Shown here: piece by piece, positions 34,061 to 46,900 of the stretch
How the letters are laid out: each line of letters opens with the position of its first letter
Position numbering within the stretch: the stretch's first letter is position 1
Assembly (NCBI RefSeq): GCF_032854445.1
Contig: NW_027017960.1
Coordinates: forward strand, 248,001 to 312,000
DNA length: 64,000 nt
From: Liolophura sinensis
Lineage: Eukaryota; Mollusca; Polyplacophora; Chitonida; Chitonidae
Direction: 5' to 3'
Notes under the pieces: model-generated
Database searches by the model: none
The model's input: the letters and a program-made list of their open reading frames with translations, nothing else
Told to the model about the DNA's origin: nothing
Made by a program: the position numbers and the translations under genes

Positions 34061-36112
34061 ATGGGCTGCACTAAGAAGCAGGCATGCTGGTTAGTACTGG
34101 TTATACTCGATGTGATTTTCTTGATTGGCAGCCCAATCACGATAATTGCAATCAGTTGGGCCCTGAGCAAGCATACAACGAGACGTTTTAGCGCCACAAA
34201 CTGCACTGTTCAGAAGGTGGTGAATGTTGGCCAGATCGCTTGTCACTGCGACAGGTGGGACGGGTGTACGTCACACTACCCCTGCGTGGAGATCGTAGTG
34301 GCTTACGTCACTGAAAGCGGGAAGAACGTTCCCAACGCCACGTTGTTCGATGATGCTCATAACTTCATTCATTACGGATATTTACCTGTCACCTACGACA
34401 AAGAAGCCATTGAGGTAATAAGTAATTACTGTGTTGAATACCCCCCCCCCCCCCAATCCTTCCTCCCAAACGCATCACTTACGTCTTTAAAAGAAAAGTT
34501 TTCAACTTTGTTAAATGGCTGACGAAAATATTTATTTATTTATTAGACTGGTGTTTTACGCCATACTCACTTATTATTATTTCACTTATACAACGGCGCC
34601 TTCGATGGGCAAACCGGCCAAATAGTGGGCGAAATGTACGACCATCAGCAGGTTGTTTGCAAACCTTTCCATGTACGACGGGAATGGAAAAACTCCCACT
34701 GGTGAGCTGGACGATCGCATTGGTAAGAGTGAAAACGCCGTACTGGTATCAACTAATCGATTGTGTACGTTTTCAAACACGACCAGCGCCATAAAACCGG
34801 CGCGGTCACACCGGCTCAACATATGAGATCATTTTGTTTATTTATTTTTTCACATTTTTACAGAGAATAAAAAAAAGAAAAACAAGAAAGAAAAACGAGG
34901 TGGACCACATTAAACAACCTGAACCACATGGACGGAGCAGATTCTTTCTTCGCTGCTAAGCATCATTTGGTAGCTCTAATTTAGCACACTCCTACATCTA
35001 CATGTATGTCTGTATTTGAAATGGAAATAGGACAGTTACAGTCTGATTATCAACTAAAAAGAATCTATTACGTCACGTGTTTCATCCCGTCCAATATGGC
35101 CAAAAAAGTCCTCCGCAGAACCTCACTTTTTCCTGCATGTTAAACACCGTCCAAGAACCGTCCAAAAACATACTTAGCATCTGTATTAAATGTTCTTTCT
35201 GATGTTGTGAACTTTACCAAAATGTGATCACCTCCCTTTCAACAAAATTCTTCATTTTGTCCATGCTTTTCATTGTAAGAAAAAGCCTCTATATACCACT
35301 TAAATCTACACATTAATATACTTTCATTTATTTGTTTAGATTTTTGTGAAGAAAGTTAAAGGAGTTTGAATTCTTTGGTGGCCTTTATAGGCCATACTGT
35401 TAGAGTTTAGGAACTCTGGCGTCATAACTTTTTAGCCCGTGAATAAAAGATTGCTGAAATAATGTTTTCAAAGATTCCTTCCTTCTGGACAACATCAGGA
35501 AAGAAATGATGTGACGTCAGAGTTCCTAGATACCGTCAGTATTGCTCATCAAGCCCATCAGAGAATTCATATATTTGAATGCCTGTCAACATTCTTCATA
35601 AAATCTAAAAACAATAAATGAATGTCACAGTGTTTTTGTGCATGCTTTTCAGTTGTCTGTATGATGAAACATACTTTATATTTTAGCCTTGTTTTCACTC
35701 TTATAATTAAAATAAATATTTCTGTTGTTAATTGCTTATAATTAAACTTTTTCCCTTTTTGTGACAGTGCTCTACGTACTCCTGTGATGGAACTATAATC
35801 CATGACGCCGATAACGTCGCCACATTTGTTCGCGCGCACGGAAGACTCGGCCAGTCATATCCTTGCTTCTACAACCAAGAAAACCAGAGCGAGGCTCTCC
35901 TGAGGAAAGTTTCCACCACTGCCCTGGCGCTAGGACTTCTGTTCCCTCTGCTGTGCTTCATCGGTGCTCTGCTTCTCTTTATATTCCTGTACCATCGCAT
36001 TCTTATGAGACGCGGAGAGAAAGTCTTGTGTCTCGGCCGGACTTACGAGATTGAGCCTAACGAGTTATCTCCCCCTGTCCCAGTGATAACGCTATCCGAG
36101 TCGACATTCTAG
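34061..36112 (+). CDS. BK (calcium-activated K+) channel beta-subunit-like membrane protein
   Basis: Two exons, 34061-34414 and 35768-36112, join in phase 0 (ATTGAG|GTAATA; GACAG|TGCTCT) to give 232 residues. The ATG at 34061 is the first in frame. The plan is short N-terminus, helix 1 (about residues 8-33, WLVLVILDVIFLIGSPITII), an extracellular loop of about 135 residues with paired cysteines, helix 2 (about 170-193, ALALGLLFPLLCFIGALLLF), and a basic C-tail. That plan, together with YPCVEIVVAYVTESG early in the loop and YPCFYNQENQSEALLRK just before helix 2, is what the KCNMB (CaKB) family shows. Possible N-glycosylation sites are NCT, NAT and NQS. The intron holds a decayed SINE and a C run just after the donor. 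In known members the family changes gating of the Slo1 pore. Orthology to one vertebrate beta subunit is not claimed. Confidence 0.72.
34440..34454. repeat. C run after BK-beta-like exon 1
   Basis: A run of about 15 C, 25 bases after the exon 1 donor. It is the kind of place where base calls are least reliable. Confidence 0.9.
34535..34800 (-). mobile_element. Decayed SINE in the BK-beta-like intron
   Basis: Reverse-strand tail (GGTGTTTTACGCCATACTCA), then a diverged middle (ACGACCATCAGCAGGTTG) and a faint head. It is older than most copies here. Confidence 0.75.
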
Positions 36113-36654
36113 CAATGTAGAGAACAGCTTCCGTACCGTATTAACTGATTTGGAAGCTTTAAAGTATTGGATGGTACCAGGTGGTATCGTGACACTGAGG
36201 AGTCAACTTTTGCCAATACATCAGAAGCGGTGAACCGAAGAATCAGCTTTTGACAATGAATACACGAGAAGCGGTGAACTGAAGAGTCAGTTTTTGGCAA
36301 AGAGCATTATCTGTATTACCCTATTTGAGAGTTGTTAATTTATGGGTTGAGCCGCGTGGTAGAGTAACGTTGAAGACTCGGCTATTGACAATGAATGGGT
36401 TACTCGAGAAGCCGCAGAACGACATCTGTACTCACTTGATTTGACTGAAAGTCGTTAGAAGTTTATGCATGTAGGTGTTTTTCGAACACCTTTGTTGTCT
36501 TTAGTCAAACTGGAATATGTCAGGGTGAATACTTTTTATCCCGAGTATTGAGGGAGCGAAATCAATCCCGATTATTTGATCGTTAAAAAAGACATCATCG
36601 AGTAACATAAGCAATTCGTGTGTGGATTACTGTTGAATGCTTTGTCTGAAGGAG

Positions 36655-36825
36655 ACTGCGTGTGGAATGTGTTGTGGCGTCTAATACGTGTGGAATGTGT
36701 TGTGGCGTCTAATACGTGTGGAATGTTGTGGCGTCTAATACGTGTGGAATGTGTTGTGGCGTCTAATACGTGTGGAATGTGTTGTGGCATCTAATACGTG
36801 TAGAATGTGTTGTGACGCCTAATAC
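36655..36825. repeat. 26-bp minisatellite, right arm only
   Basis: Six units of GTGTGGAATGTGTTGTGGCG-TCTAATAC. The left arm at 21195-21235 has a single reversed copy (ACAACACATTCCACACG). Confidence 0.9.
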
Positions 36826-36864
36826 ATTTTAATTAACATCACTGCATTTGTTTTTACCTGTCAC

Positions 36865-37330
36865 TGGTTAAGCACTGATGCAAATATGTGTGAGTAATTT
36901 GGTACTGATTAAGCATTTACATAAACAGATAGAATAAAATCCTGAGGTAAATTGACGAGAGGCCTTGCGTTAGAAGGTCTTCCAGCAACATGCGGATGGT
37001 CGTGGGTTTCCCACGGGCTGTGCCCGGTTTCCTCTCACCATAATGCTGACCGCCGACGTATAAGTGAAATATTCTTGAGTACGGCGTAAAATACCGATCA
37101 AATAAATTAATAAATTGACAAGACGCAGTATTTCTTGTAATTTGGTCTGATTTATGCATTTAAATGAACAATTAGAATAAAACCCTAACTGGGGTAACTG
37201 GACAACAGGCAGTATTTCTCCGATTACGTGTAACCATTTGCCAGTTATGACACTCGCTGTTCTGGTTTACTCTTTATGCTGCACGACTGGGCATCACCGA
37301 GAACTGATGAGTACGCCATATTATGTAAAT
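36865..37330 (+). repeat. Dispersed repeat shared with 61430-61650
   Basis: AATTAGAATAAAACCCTAAC, CATTTGCCAGTTATGACACT and TTCTGGTTTACTCTTTATGC recur with changes at 61450-61640. Here it is split by the SINE at 36955-37115 and partly doubled. Confidence 0.55.
36955..37115 (+). mobile_element. SINE, right arm only
   Basis: A 5'-truncated copy with ATGCGGATGGTCGTGGGTTT and TTGAGTACGGCGTAAAATAC plus an AAATTAATAAAT tail. It splits an older repeat whose halves lie on both sides, and is absent at the left-arm counterpart. Confidence 0.88.
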
Positions 37331-37999
37331 ACATGTGGAGTATGATAACGAATTTGTCGCACAACCTCGAGTGACAGAGAGTACAGTAACGGTTGTAGTG
37401 AAGGACAGAACCCAACACTACCATTTGAAAACCGTACAACACACATTGTTGGTCAATTAACAGATAGATTAACTGACTGACTGATAGGTGCTGGACGTCA
37501 TACTGAAGATTTATTGAGTCATTGCGTTTTGGCCAAGGATACAGGAGATTCCGATATAAACCATCTAGCTTCAAGACACTGATGAAATTTCCCATGTGAG
37601 ACACAGGTATTTGTGCATGTTCAGAATGTGTCTCGTACTGATTAAAGTCAGGTATATTTTCAAGCAACTTCACGCAAAACTACCTGAGCTACCTCACGAG
37701 TGCAGTCGACAATTTATTATCACCAAGGACTCGATAACTGAAAGGGGATAAAGGAAATGCCAAAATATCCCTGTTTGGGGTATAGAATGAACTATCACTT
37801 AATGTCTGTGCGAGAGATTGACTTGATTTAACCGAATTTTTTTCTAACATCATACTTGAGATGGTATTCATTTCTATCGTCAAGAAATCCAGAATGCCTG
37901 GGGTAAACCATCGTTGAGTCACTGTCGAACTTTCTCACGTGTGACCTATGCATAAAGGTGGTATGCAATTCGTCTGAGGCAAACTTCATACAAGAGTAC

Positions 38000-38485
38000 A
38001 CTACAAAAATAATCTGTTAGTTTTAGCAGAAAGTCTGTTATCTGAGTGATGTTAGAACTTAATCTGTTATTATAACACAATGTCTAATGTAATCTGTATG
38101 TTAAATTAACGGAATATGCGGAGCCCATTACTTTTTGCGAGAGTACGCATAAGAGCTTCGTTGATCGCCAAATGCCACCAAGTCCAGAACAACAACGAAA
38201 CCATAAGCGGGTTACAAAAAAATCCTTGTGCGAGATTGCTGTTGAACCCACGTCTCTGTTGTCGTAATTCTTGAAAAGCCAGCGGCTTTACTAATGAGTT
38301 AATATCTACAACCGTCAGAGCGGTTAGAAGATAAGCATCTTAACCGACAGTGGCAGTTCACATGAAAGTGTTCCATATTAGACGCTAAGTATTAAGAGGT
38401 ATTAAGAGGTCTTTTGTAACTCTCAAAGACATAATCTGTTAAATTCAACAGAAAGTCTGTTGTCTGAGTGATACCAGAATTTATT
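38000..38485. mobile_element. Two MITE copies bracketing a tRNA-like repeat, right arm
   Basis: Inverted counterpart of 18165-18874. Partial MITEs lie at 38000-38110 (AATCTGTTAGTTTTAGCAGA) and 38425-38485 (AATCTGTTAAATTCAACAGA). Both have lost much of the palindrome compared with the left arm. Confidence 0.6.
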
Positions 38486-38489
38486 ACAA

Positions 38490-40313
38490 AATAAGTAAAT
38501 CTTTTAAACATTTGGTTTACACATATTTTTCCTCTATGTACACAGTTGCATTTTTTTACTTATATACTCATGCATATGTATAAAAATGAAATGCAAAGTG
38601 TCTGTAGTAATAATAATGAAGTCAAGGCATCACCACGTCACACGGAGCTTTACAATGATCCCGCCATCGAAAGCTTGCAATTACGTGGTTATACCTCGAC
38701 TTATTACTATTATTACTATTGAACTCACATACAACTGTGAGTCTTAAGCAGTATATAGAGAATATATGTAGCTGAATAAAGAGGAATACATTCAAAATGA
38801 ATAGAATAAAAGCAAATGTATAGATTTACAGCACGCCGCATACAAATGTTAGATGACCTGAACATAAACTGAAATGTATAATCTATCTACGTTCCAACGG
38901 CACAGGAGTGGTTCTTATTGATATGCTACACGATCTCGAAATACGAAATATATATCATGGTGCATGTAGCTGATAACGATATGAAAAAAGAGGAGAAAAA
39001 CAAAGATATATGGTTACCGACTTCGACGCGTGGCACACATGCGTCGAAAAATGCACCTCAAGCCAAAAAACCTCTGTCCCAACAATAACAGTAGCTTAAA
39101 CGCCAGCAGATCCATGTCACAGCAGGCGTAAAATCGCTGGTTCTGTCAGTTAACACAATATGCTACCAGAAGTACCAGTAGGAACTTATTTACGATGTTA
39201 GCTGCATGGCACAGGAGCCCGGCAGATGACATCAGACATTCTGATTAACCGATTGCTGATCGACCTGTGAAACATTTGTATTGGTAAAACTGTGAAGAAC
39301 ATACTATTTTAATTTTAAGGTTCAACTTCTAAAACACAGGGGCTCTGTAAGGTGTTCGCTTTACTAAAATGCACTGGGCAGTGAACTTCAAAGCATGCAC
39401 TATCGAATGACACCCAACATAAAGCAAACAAATACAAAAAGGCCAGGTTAAAATTATCCCACAAAAAATAAGTGCTAAAAAAGCTGAACTTAATGACTCA
39501 GTGAAATTTAAGCAAGACATAGTTCTTTGCTGCTTGCTGAAAACAGAAAATGCTTCAAACAACAGAAAACGATAGATACACTAGTATACACCGTCAGTAC
39601 AAACATTCCATGTGTATACACAAGAAAAATGTGTATAAATCAAAAATAACAATCGGATATTAAAAACTATATAAACACGAGCTAACTGCAGGTTTTTAAT
39701 TAGGAAGCTATGTGAACAGTCAATTTCAGAAACCTTTGTTAAACACCATATAAACACCATCTAATTCCAGGTCTTAACTGGGAAGATAGGCGAGCAGTCA
39801 GTGTCAGAAACGTGTATTATAATCGATATAAAATACCATCAAATTGCAAGTATTAATTGGGAAGTTGTGGGAGCAGTCATTGTCAGGAGTGCGTATTATA
39901 AGCGACAAAAAAAACGATCTACTCCCAGGTATTAATCCACAAACGCGTATTATAAACGACAAAAAAAACGACCTAATTCCAGCCGTACATGTGATTTACA
40001 AACATAAGCACCATGTTAGTAGCAAATGAGTGGTGTTCAATGATTGTTCGAGTGCGCATGCGCCCACTCGTATGTTGTCTTCCGCATATCTGTCACCAAG
40101 GCAGTGAGACAGGAACAGTCTTCAAATTCCCTGTCAAAAATCGGTTTTGAGCCCTCACCTTGTGGGCCTCAGTTTTGTGAAGGCAAGCACCTTTAACCAC
40201 TTAACCAGAGTCAGCAGTCATGTGACAAATGTTTGTTGGGCCTTGTGTACAAAGTATAAGCAGTGGACCACAACCGTGTGTATATCTATCCAATCGCCGA
40301 CAAATATACAGCG
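38490..40313. other. Sequence downstream of the right receptor gene, largely unmatched in the left arm
   Basis: AT-rich, with short tandem phrases around 39830-39990 (GCGTATTATAA, AAAAAACGA), and no recognised gene. The left arm passes from its stop codon to the MITE in about 160 bases, so most of this block is extra to the right arm or deleted from the left. Confidence 0.5.
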
Positions 40314-40860
40314 TCATCCATAAATGTATTCGGATTCAAATTCCTGGTTCATGTATGGAACCGGTAGCGGCGGCCTGCTGAAATGTGCCATCTTAAATCC
40401 GTGACGAGATATGAGTGAATTTTCGTCTTGAAACTCGTTCATTCCTCCGGAGGTCTCCAGTGTAATTGTACTTCCAAAAATTTCATTGGTAGTGGTTATT
40501 TGTCGGGAAGGCATTTCGATGTTAACTGTAGGGGCGGGCCTGTCGGAAGAAGAAGGAATTGACGAAGCATAACATAGAAACAGATTATCATGCATTCTGA
40601 TCACAGAATGCGGACGTGGACCGGTTCCCCATTATACTAGATATGTCTCATCAACTCAATGTGCCCAACAGCACAAGCTTTGCCTTTAGAATATACCTTC
40701 GAATAGCAATGCTGCTCTTTTAACTTAGCGATCGATCGACAGCTATGGCCATGTTGAATTTAAGACCACCCGTTTGCCAGGATAATATAAATCTATTTAA
40801 CTGGATCAACCAGTTCGATTGAACAATTAGAATGGAGCTTTGACCGAGAAACTTACTTAT

Positions 40861-40915
<55 letters not shown>

Positions 40916-43900
40916 CGACGACGATGATGATGATAACTGTATTCAGATCAAATTGCTCATACTTACGGCTGATTGTGTCTAATACAGCAGACAGCCTCAA
41001 CGACGATCACAAGCAACGCAAGAAATCCCAAAACCAAACCGATTACAGCAAACATCATTACGTGAGCTGTAAACCAGAAAAAAAATTTAACCGTGACGTG
41101 AGATACTGAAACCCCTCCCAGTGGGATCTGAAAACTGAAGATCAAATTAATTTTTTAGCTCCCGTTTCTTTGGTTGTCTCTTTAGATTTACTTGAGAACT
41201 CGAGGCTTCCCATGATCGACACCATGCTGGTATACAAAGGGGCGCCATCGGCTATCAGGGGTCAATCAGGGGTCAATTACAAACAAAGAATGTTACTCTA
41301 CTGGTTATCTACATTTAAGTGACATGGAGTTACCATTGGTCTCTGTAGTGGTAGAGATGTCGACTAAAGTCCTGAAGGTCATGGTTTAAACCCAGAGGGG
41401 TCGACATGAGGGTACTGAATATTTGGTATATGCAGCCCACAAAGACGAATTCCATAGACGCATTTCAAAAAACCGCCTTTAAGGAAGCAGTGCGCAACAC
41501 ATAAAAGTATCTGTGAACATGTGTCCAATATAAACACTTGTTGCTTTTGGTTGTATGCGATGTGCGCCTGTATGTAGATGGGGTGGTATTGCTCGTACTC
41601 CTTACAGCGCATGTGCTTTTCTCTACCCTCGCTTTACATCACTGGCACTACCAGACACGATAGATCATGGCGTCTGTGCGACGCATGTACGCTTGCTTGG
41701 GCATAACCTCACCACTGTTCACAAGCAGAACGATTTAATCAGCATTCAGCAATAAAACTGTTTCAGGTGTTGGTTGGAGTCATAACAGATGTTGTACGCA
41801 CTGTAGATAACGAGAATGCATCTTCATAAAGTGTTATCAGTATCAGAGATTAAGGCTAAGTTTTTTTGTCTCATAACCGTGTCCCAATGACCACAGCGTT
41901 GTTTTAAATTTCTGTACAAATTTTGTAAACCGTCAGTTACGTAAATCGAACGCAGTACAGCGGATGCACTGTGAGGAGTTGTCATTGCTCCCTATGTCAG
42001 TTGTTAAATGTGTACGGACAAAGCTTTTGTTGGACATGTAGTTTGTGTCATTATTGACTGCCAGCATATTAAAATAAATGCGGTCACGCTCGTTGTGTCA
42101 CGCGGGCTATAAATGACTCATAAAGCTCCGTCAGCACTTATGTCAGATGATCGTTGGGTTTCCATTGGGCCCTGCCCGCCTTTCACCCATTGTAATGCTG
42201 GCCGCCGTCGTGTTAGTGAAATATTTTTGAGTACGGCGTAAAATACCAAACAAATATATAAACATTTTACACCCAGACGACATGAAGTCGAAAAAGCAAC
42301 ATTTCGTTTCATGACGTTCATAGCAAGATGACGTTATCATTTCCACCAGTCTTTCGAAAAATATTTACGATATTCTACCCTCACTGTGAAATATGCATAT
42401 ATGTTCTGACCGCAACATTACTGCGGTGACAACTGAGGTTGCAAACTAAAAGTGGCTGTGACTTTAAGTCAGAAGGTTTACAATTTACCTGACCAAGAAC
42501 GGAGGTTTCATCAGACATGTCGCTGATATATAAACCTCACATGGTATCAGGCGCTTCCGTTTTCTCTGCTAATATACAAACTTGACGTCGTGCCAATGAC
42601 AAACTTTCCAGTACGGTATAGTGCCCCTCTCCTCTCAAAAGCGAGCTAGGCAATACTCTGTTCTCCCGTATTTTTGGTATACTATGTTACAGTCTACGAA
42701 AAATCAGGATAATTTTGATTGTAGCAAGTGGAATATTCCGAATAATATTAACCCTTAGCATGTTTGGAATGTCCGACAAAATCTACCTATTAAAAATAAA
42801 ATATAGCAAATTCAGCATTAATTATTACACTTAATTATACAGTGCAATAAGTATTTACACAAAGTACTGAAAACGAAACGAAATAAACACCACGCTGTGA
42901 CAGCACAGCTAGCTCATTTAATTATTTAAACTTTGCTTTTACATGAAACTCACTTTAAACCATAAGGTACTATAATGAAAGCAGATGTGTTTTTCACCCT
43001 ATGATTTTGAAACTATATGGGTGGGTTGGGTAGGGCTGGTTTACCACTTTAATTATTAGCCTTGGAATTTTCTATTCTACGTGGTCGACAAAGATGTGTC
43101 CATATGCTTTCTGCATGTTGGATGCTGTAATAGTTACAACATAGTAATGCTATCAGTCCTTTACGCCAAGATGTACTGCGCATTGTAAAAGCAAGGTCAG
43201 AAATGCAAAAAAAAAAATGTCCAGTGGGTAGTCCAGGCTAAAAAAAGTGTTTTTTGTGGGGTGGGGGCGGGGGGAGAGGTCGTATTTTATGAGATGCGTT
43301 TCTTCTTTAGCAAAATAAGGGCTGGTTTCAACCAGGCGACACAATCAGCCAGGGTAGACTGCAATACACGCGGAATGCTTGCCCAGTGTACGAAACTGCT
43401 AGAACTTTATATTTTATCATTTTTTCTGTTCATTTTACTGAAATAGATTCCACATTCAATTTCTCTAACGTTCTCAACTTGTGCTAATGTTGCAAATTAA
43501 AATTTAGCTTGCATCAAACAAGTGTTCAAATAGATGTGTTTAAGCCTACAATATAATTTGTCAGAGGCTATGCATTATCGCAATTCGCCAATATACAAGG
43601 AACAGGCAATATACTTTCACCGCAGGCGCTTTCGTCGGGTGTGCACGTCTTCTCATCATCTACACCTCCGGCGTCCCTACATGGATCAGGTAACCGTCGT
43701 CTGGTTCTTGTTTCACAGTTACATTCTCCCCAAACTTTCCATGGATCAGCAGGTTCTGAATGGTAAACGAGAAATATGCAATGCCCTCCCTATGTGATTT
43801 AACATTTAAGGCGAATGAACGAATGAATGAATGCTTGGGTTTTAATTTTTCAGGACGACAATGTGTTTTTACACATACTATGTCTTCTTTGGCAGGGCAA

Positions 43901-46900
43901 GTCCGCGACTGAAGAATCATGTCGAAGACACCTCTCAGTGCTGAGCGCCAAGCGAGGCAGCAACAAGTACCATTTTTAAAGCCTTTGGAATCTCTAACAG
44001 AAATACAATCTTTTGGAATTTCTAACAGAAGCGTAGTCTCTCTAAACCAGACCGTCCTATCCTATCGGTTGAGTAGACTTACGGCTACGGTTTTCTGCAT
44101 AAAGAGAGTAGCAGAAGCCGTCAAAAAACGCACTCTCTGTCTTTCATGCAGTCAAGTAAGCGCAGTCGATGGAGCTGTTGCAAAACTCAACAAGTACTTC
44201 AACCCAATGGAAAATGTGACCTACAAAATGTATGTATTCCAAAATTTATCTAGTGCTGCTTCACTGGGACGACTTACCGAAGATAAATATGCCGCCCAGT
44301 CGTTGCACTATCCTTTTAATGCAACGCGGGAGGAAGTTACAACTTCCTCTTTCAAGGGCAAAAGTTTAAAATTTTGTGATATTTTCTTACAATTTACAAA
44401 ATTACTACCATTATATTGTCTAATAAATGCAGCTGTTTAGAAAATTATACCAGAATCCATTAGATTATTTTTTTTAGTTTTGTCATTTACATGATATGTT
44501 GAACCTCGTCCCTGTAGAGAGGGGATGGATCAAAAACGCTGAAATCATAGACCCATAAGTGAATGATCTTGCCAGAAAGTGGCCTACATTATTGTTGAAG
44601 GAAGCATGTGCAAATACTGTTCACCAGCACAAGCTCAAGGTGTTGCTACCTTTGTTACTCATACTGGTATTGTTACAGCTATGTGATAGAACTAGTTTGT
44701 TTATAATAGAGATAGCAGTTCACTATTAGGATAAATATTGATGTTTGCCAACGATACATTTTAAGTCCTTTATCTGAGTGACCTGCGTACTCGGAATCAC
44801 TAAACGATCGTAGACTTAAATATTAACCTTATATCACTTTAAAACTGCTATTTCTCATGTAATAAGGTCAGAGTATTGCTTGACACTGTAAATTCTGAGT
44901 AAGTTATTATACAGCAAATTTTTACTAAAACAACGGAAAGGAACACACGAACTTTAATTACTGAAATTTTAACTAAAGTCTGAAATTGCGTCGTGATCCC
45001 GAGGCATGGCGTGACAGCACTGGACAAAGCATTTCTCCATAATTCTTGTGTCGTCCGTTGTGACTTTAAAGGCAAAGAGAACCCCAAAATAAAGTATACT
45101 CCAGGTGATAAACCAGTCAACACTGTCCAGAAAAATGCATGTAGCGCTAATTAGTTATTACTGTTTCAGAATGTTTTTAACAGAAAAAAATACATTTAAT
45201 ATACTGTGACCACTGTGACCACTGACGTCTCATGGAGTTTACCGCTTAAGACTTTTGTATTAAATATGCATATACATTTAGATACAGACTGCATTCGCTC
45301 AATAGCTATTAAAAAGGAACAATTTCAAACATATGGATGTGACGTCAATGAAAACAGACAGTAGTAGAATCCTTTTAAAAACATTTTGCCCGGTTGGGAA
45401 TATTCTGTTGTCCAGGACAGTGTATATTGGTCTTTCTCCTGATATATACTTCGTTGTAGTTTTTTCTTAGTCTTTAAGAATAATAGGTCCCTCAGCAGGT
45501 TGCAGATAGTCGTGGGTTCCTACCGGGCTCCGCCCGGTTTCCTTTCATGAAAATACTGGCCGCCGTTGTATAAGTGAAATATTCTTGAGTACGGCGTAAA
45601 ACAACAGTCAAATAAATAAATAAATTTAAGAAACAACATCTTTTGGTTTAGGCACTCGGTTTCTACAACAGTGCCTAATAATATATCACTCAGACTCACA
45701 CTGCACTCACAGTGCAGTTTATCAAGATCGCTCGACACACGATCAGGTTGAAGACCATGTCACTTACCGTTACGTTTATATGTCACCGGTTTTTCGCCAA
45801 TTTTGTTCTCATCTGGGCAGCTTATCCTGCCGAATATTCCAACGTCACTTGTTGTCGAATGACGTACCGTTAACTGAAGAAAAGGAAAAGATGAATTATT
45901 TATAATATAAGTGTTTTACGCCGTACTCAAAAACATTTCACCCATACGACGGTGGCTATCGCAGTATGGTGGAAGAAGAAAACTAGGCATAACCCGGTCT
46001 TTTGTGCAATAAAACTGTAAATATTAAAGACGCATGACATGTATTTATAAAAACACACGCATTAATGTTCAAACGTCTTGCTGTTTTTATTTCAGCCCTG
46101 ACGCCTTATCCATCAATGTGTTACAAGTATACGACTAGACATGCATTCGTTTTTGCTAAACCATAGGGTGGCAAATCATTTCCAGCTTTTTCTCCAAATC
46201 ATTGGTGTTTTCTAGAAACATGTGACATGTCTGCTAGAGTGGCCAAAATAACAGTTTTTATTTTAACATGTATATGTCAATTAGTTCCATCTGTGAACCA
46301 TTGGCTTTTAGTAGTCAGCTTGGAGTATTCCTATATATACATTACTCAACTGTGACGTAATTACAAATAATCGATGACGTCACTTGTTAATCGTACCACG
46401 GATACGAGCTGTTTAGTCTTCCTGGTTGCTGAAATCATAAACTTTACTCATCGTGAAAAAAATGCTTAATGCTCAAAGCCTTGTTTAAAATCATAAAATC
46501 TAAACAAAAAGTAAAACGTTACTTCAGGAAATGACCCAAACATCTGCATGATACAGCGTTTTCTATATAACCAGACAGAAGTCAACATTCTTTTTGAATC
46601 CGAAGTGCACTCGATCAATCTATGCACATGTTGACAATCAGCCGATCAGTGCCCTGTCACATACACGTGTAAGAATCATTCTTGGATACCGTGTTAAACA
46701 ATCTATAATGAAATAAATAAATTTGATCGTGTATTTATTTGATTATTTCAATGGTGTTTTACGCCGTACTTAAGACCATTTCTCTAATTCTACGGAAGTC
46801 AGCATTATGATGGAATGAAACCCGGTAGAGTGCGAGGAATCATATGACCATCGGCAGGCTGCTTTCAGACCTTCTCACATAACGACCAGAGAAGAAGCCA

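Noticed and set aside
40840-41109. Open frame rich in methionine
   Set aside because: It is the translation of the (GAT)n microsatellite running antisense over the receptor membrane exon.
43919-44440. 173-codon open frame on +
   Set aside because: Read across dispersed repeats and the degenerate gag-like segment in the wrong frame; the left arm breaks it and no protein family is evident.
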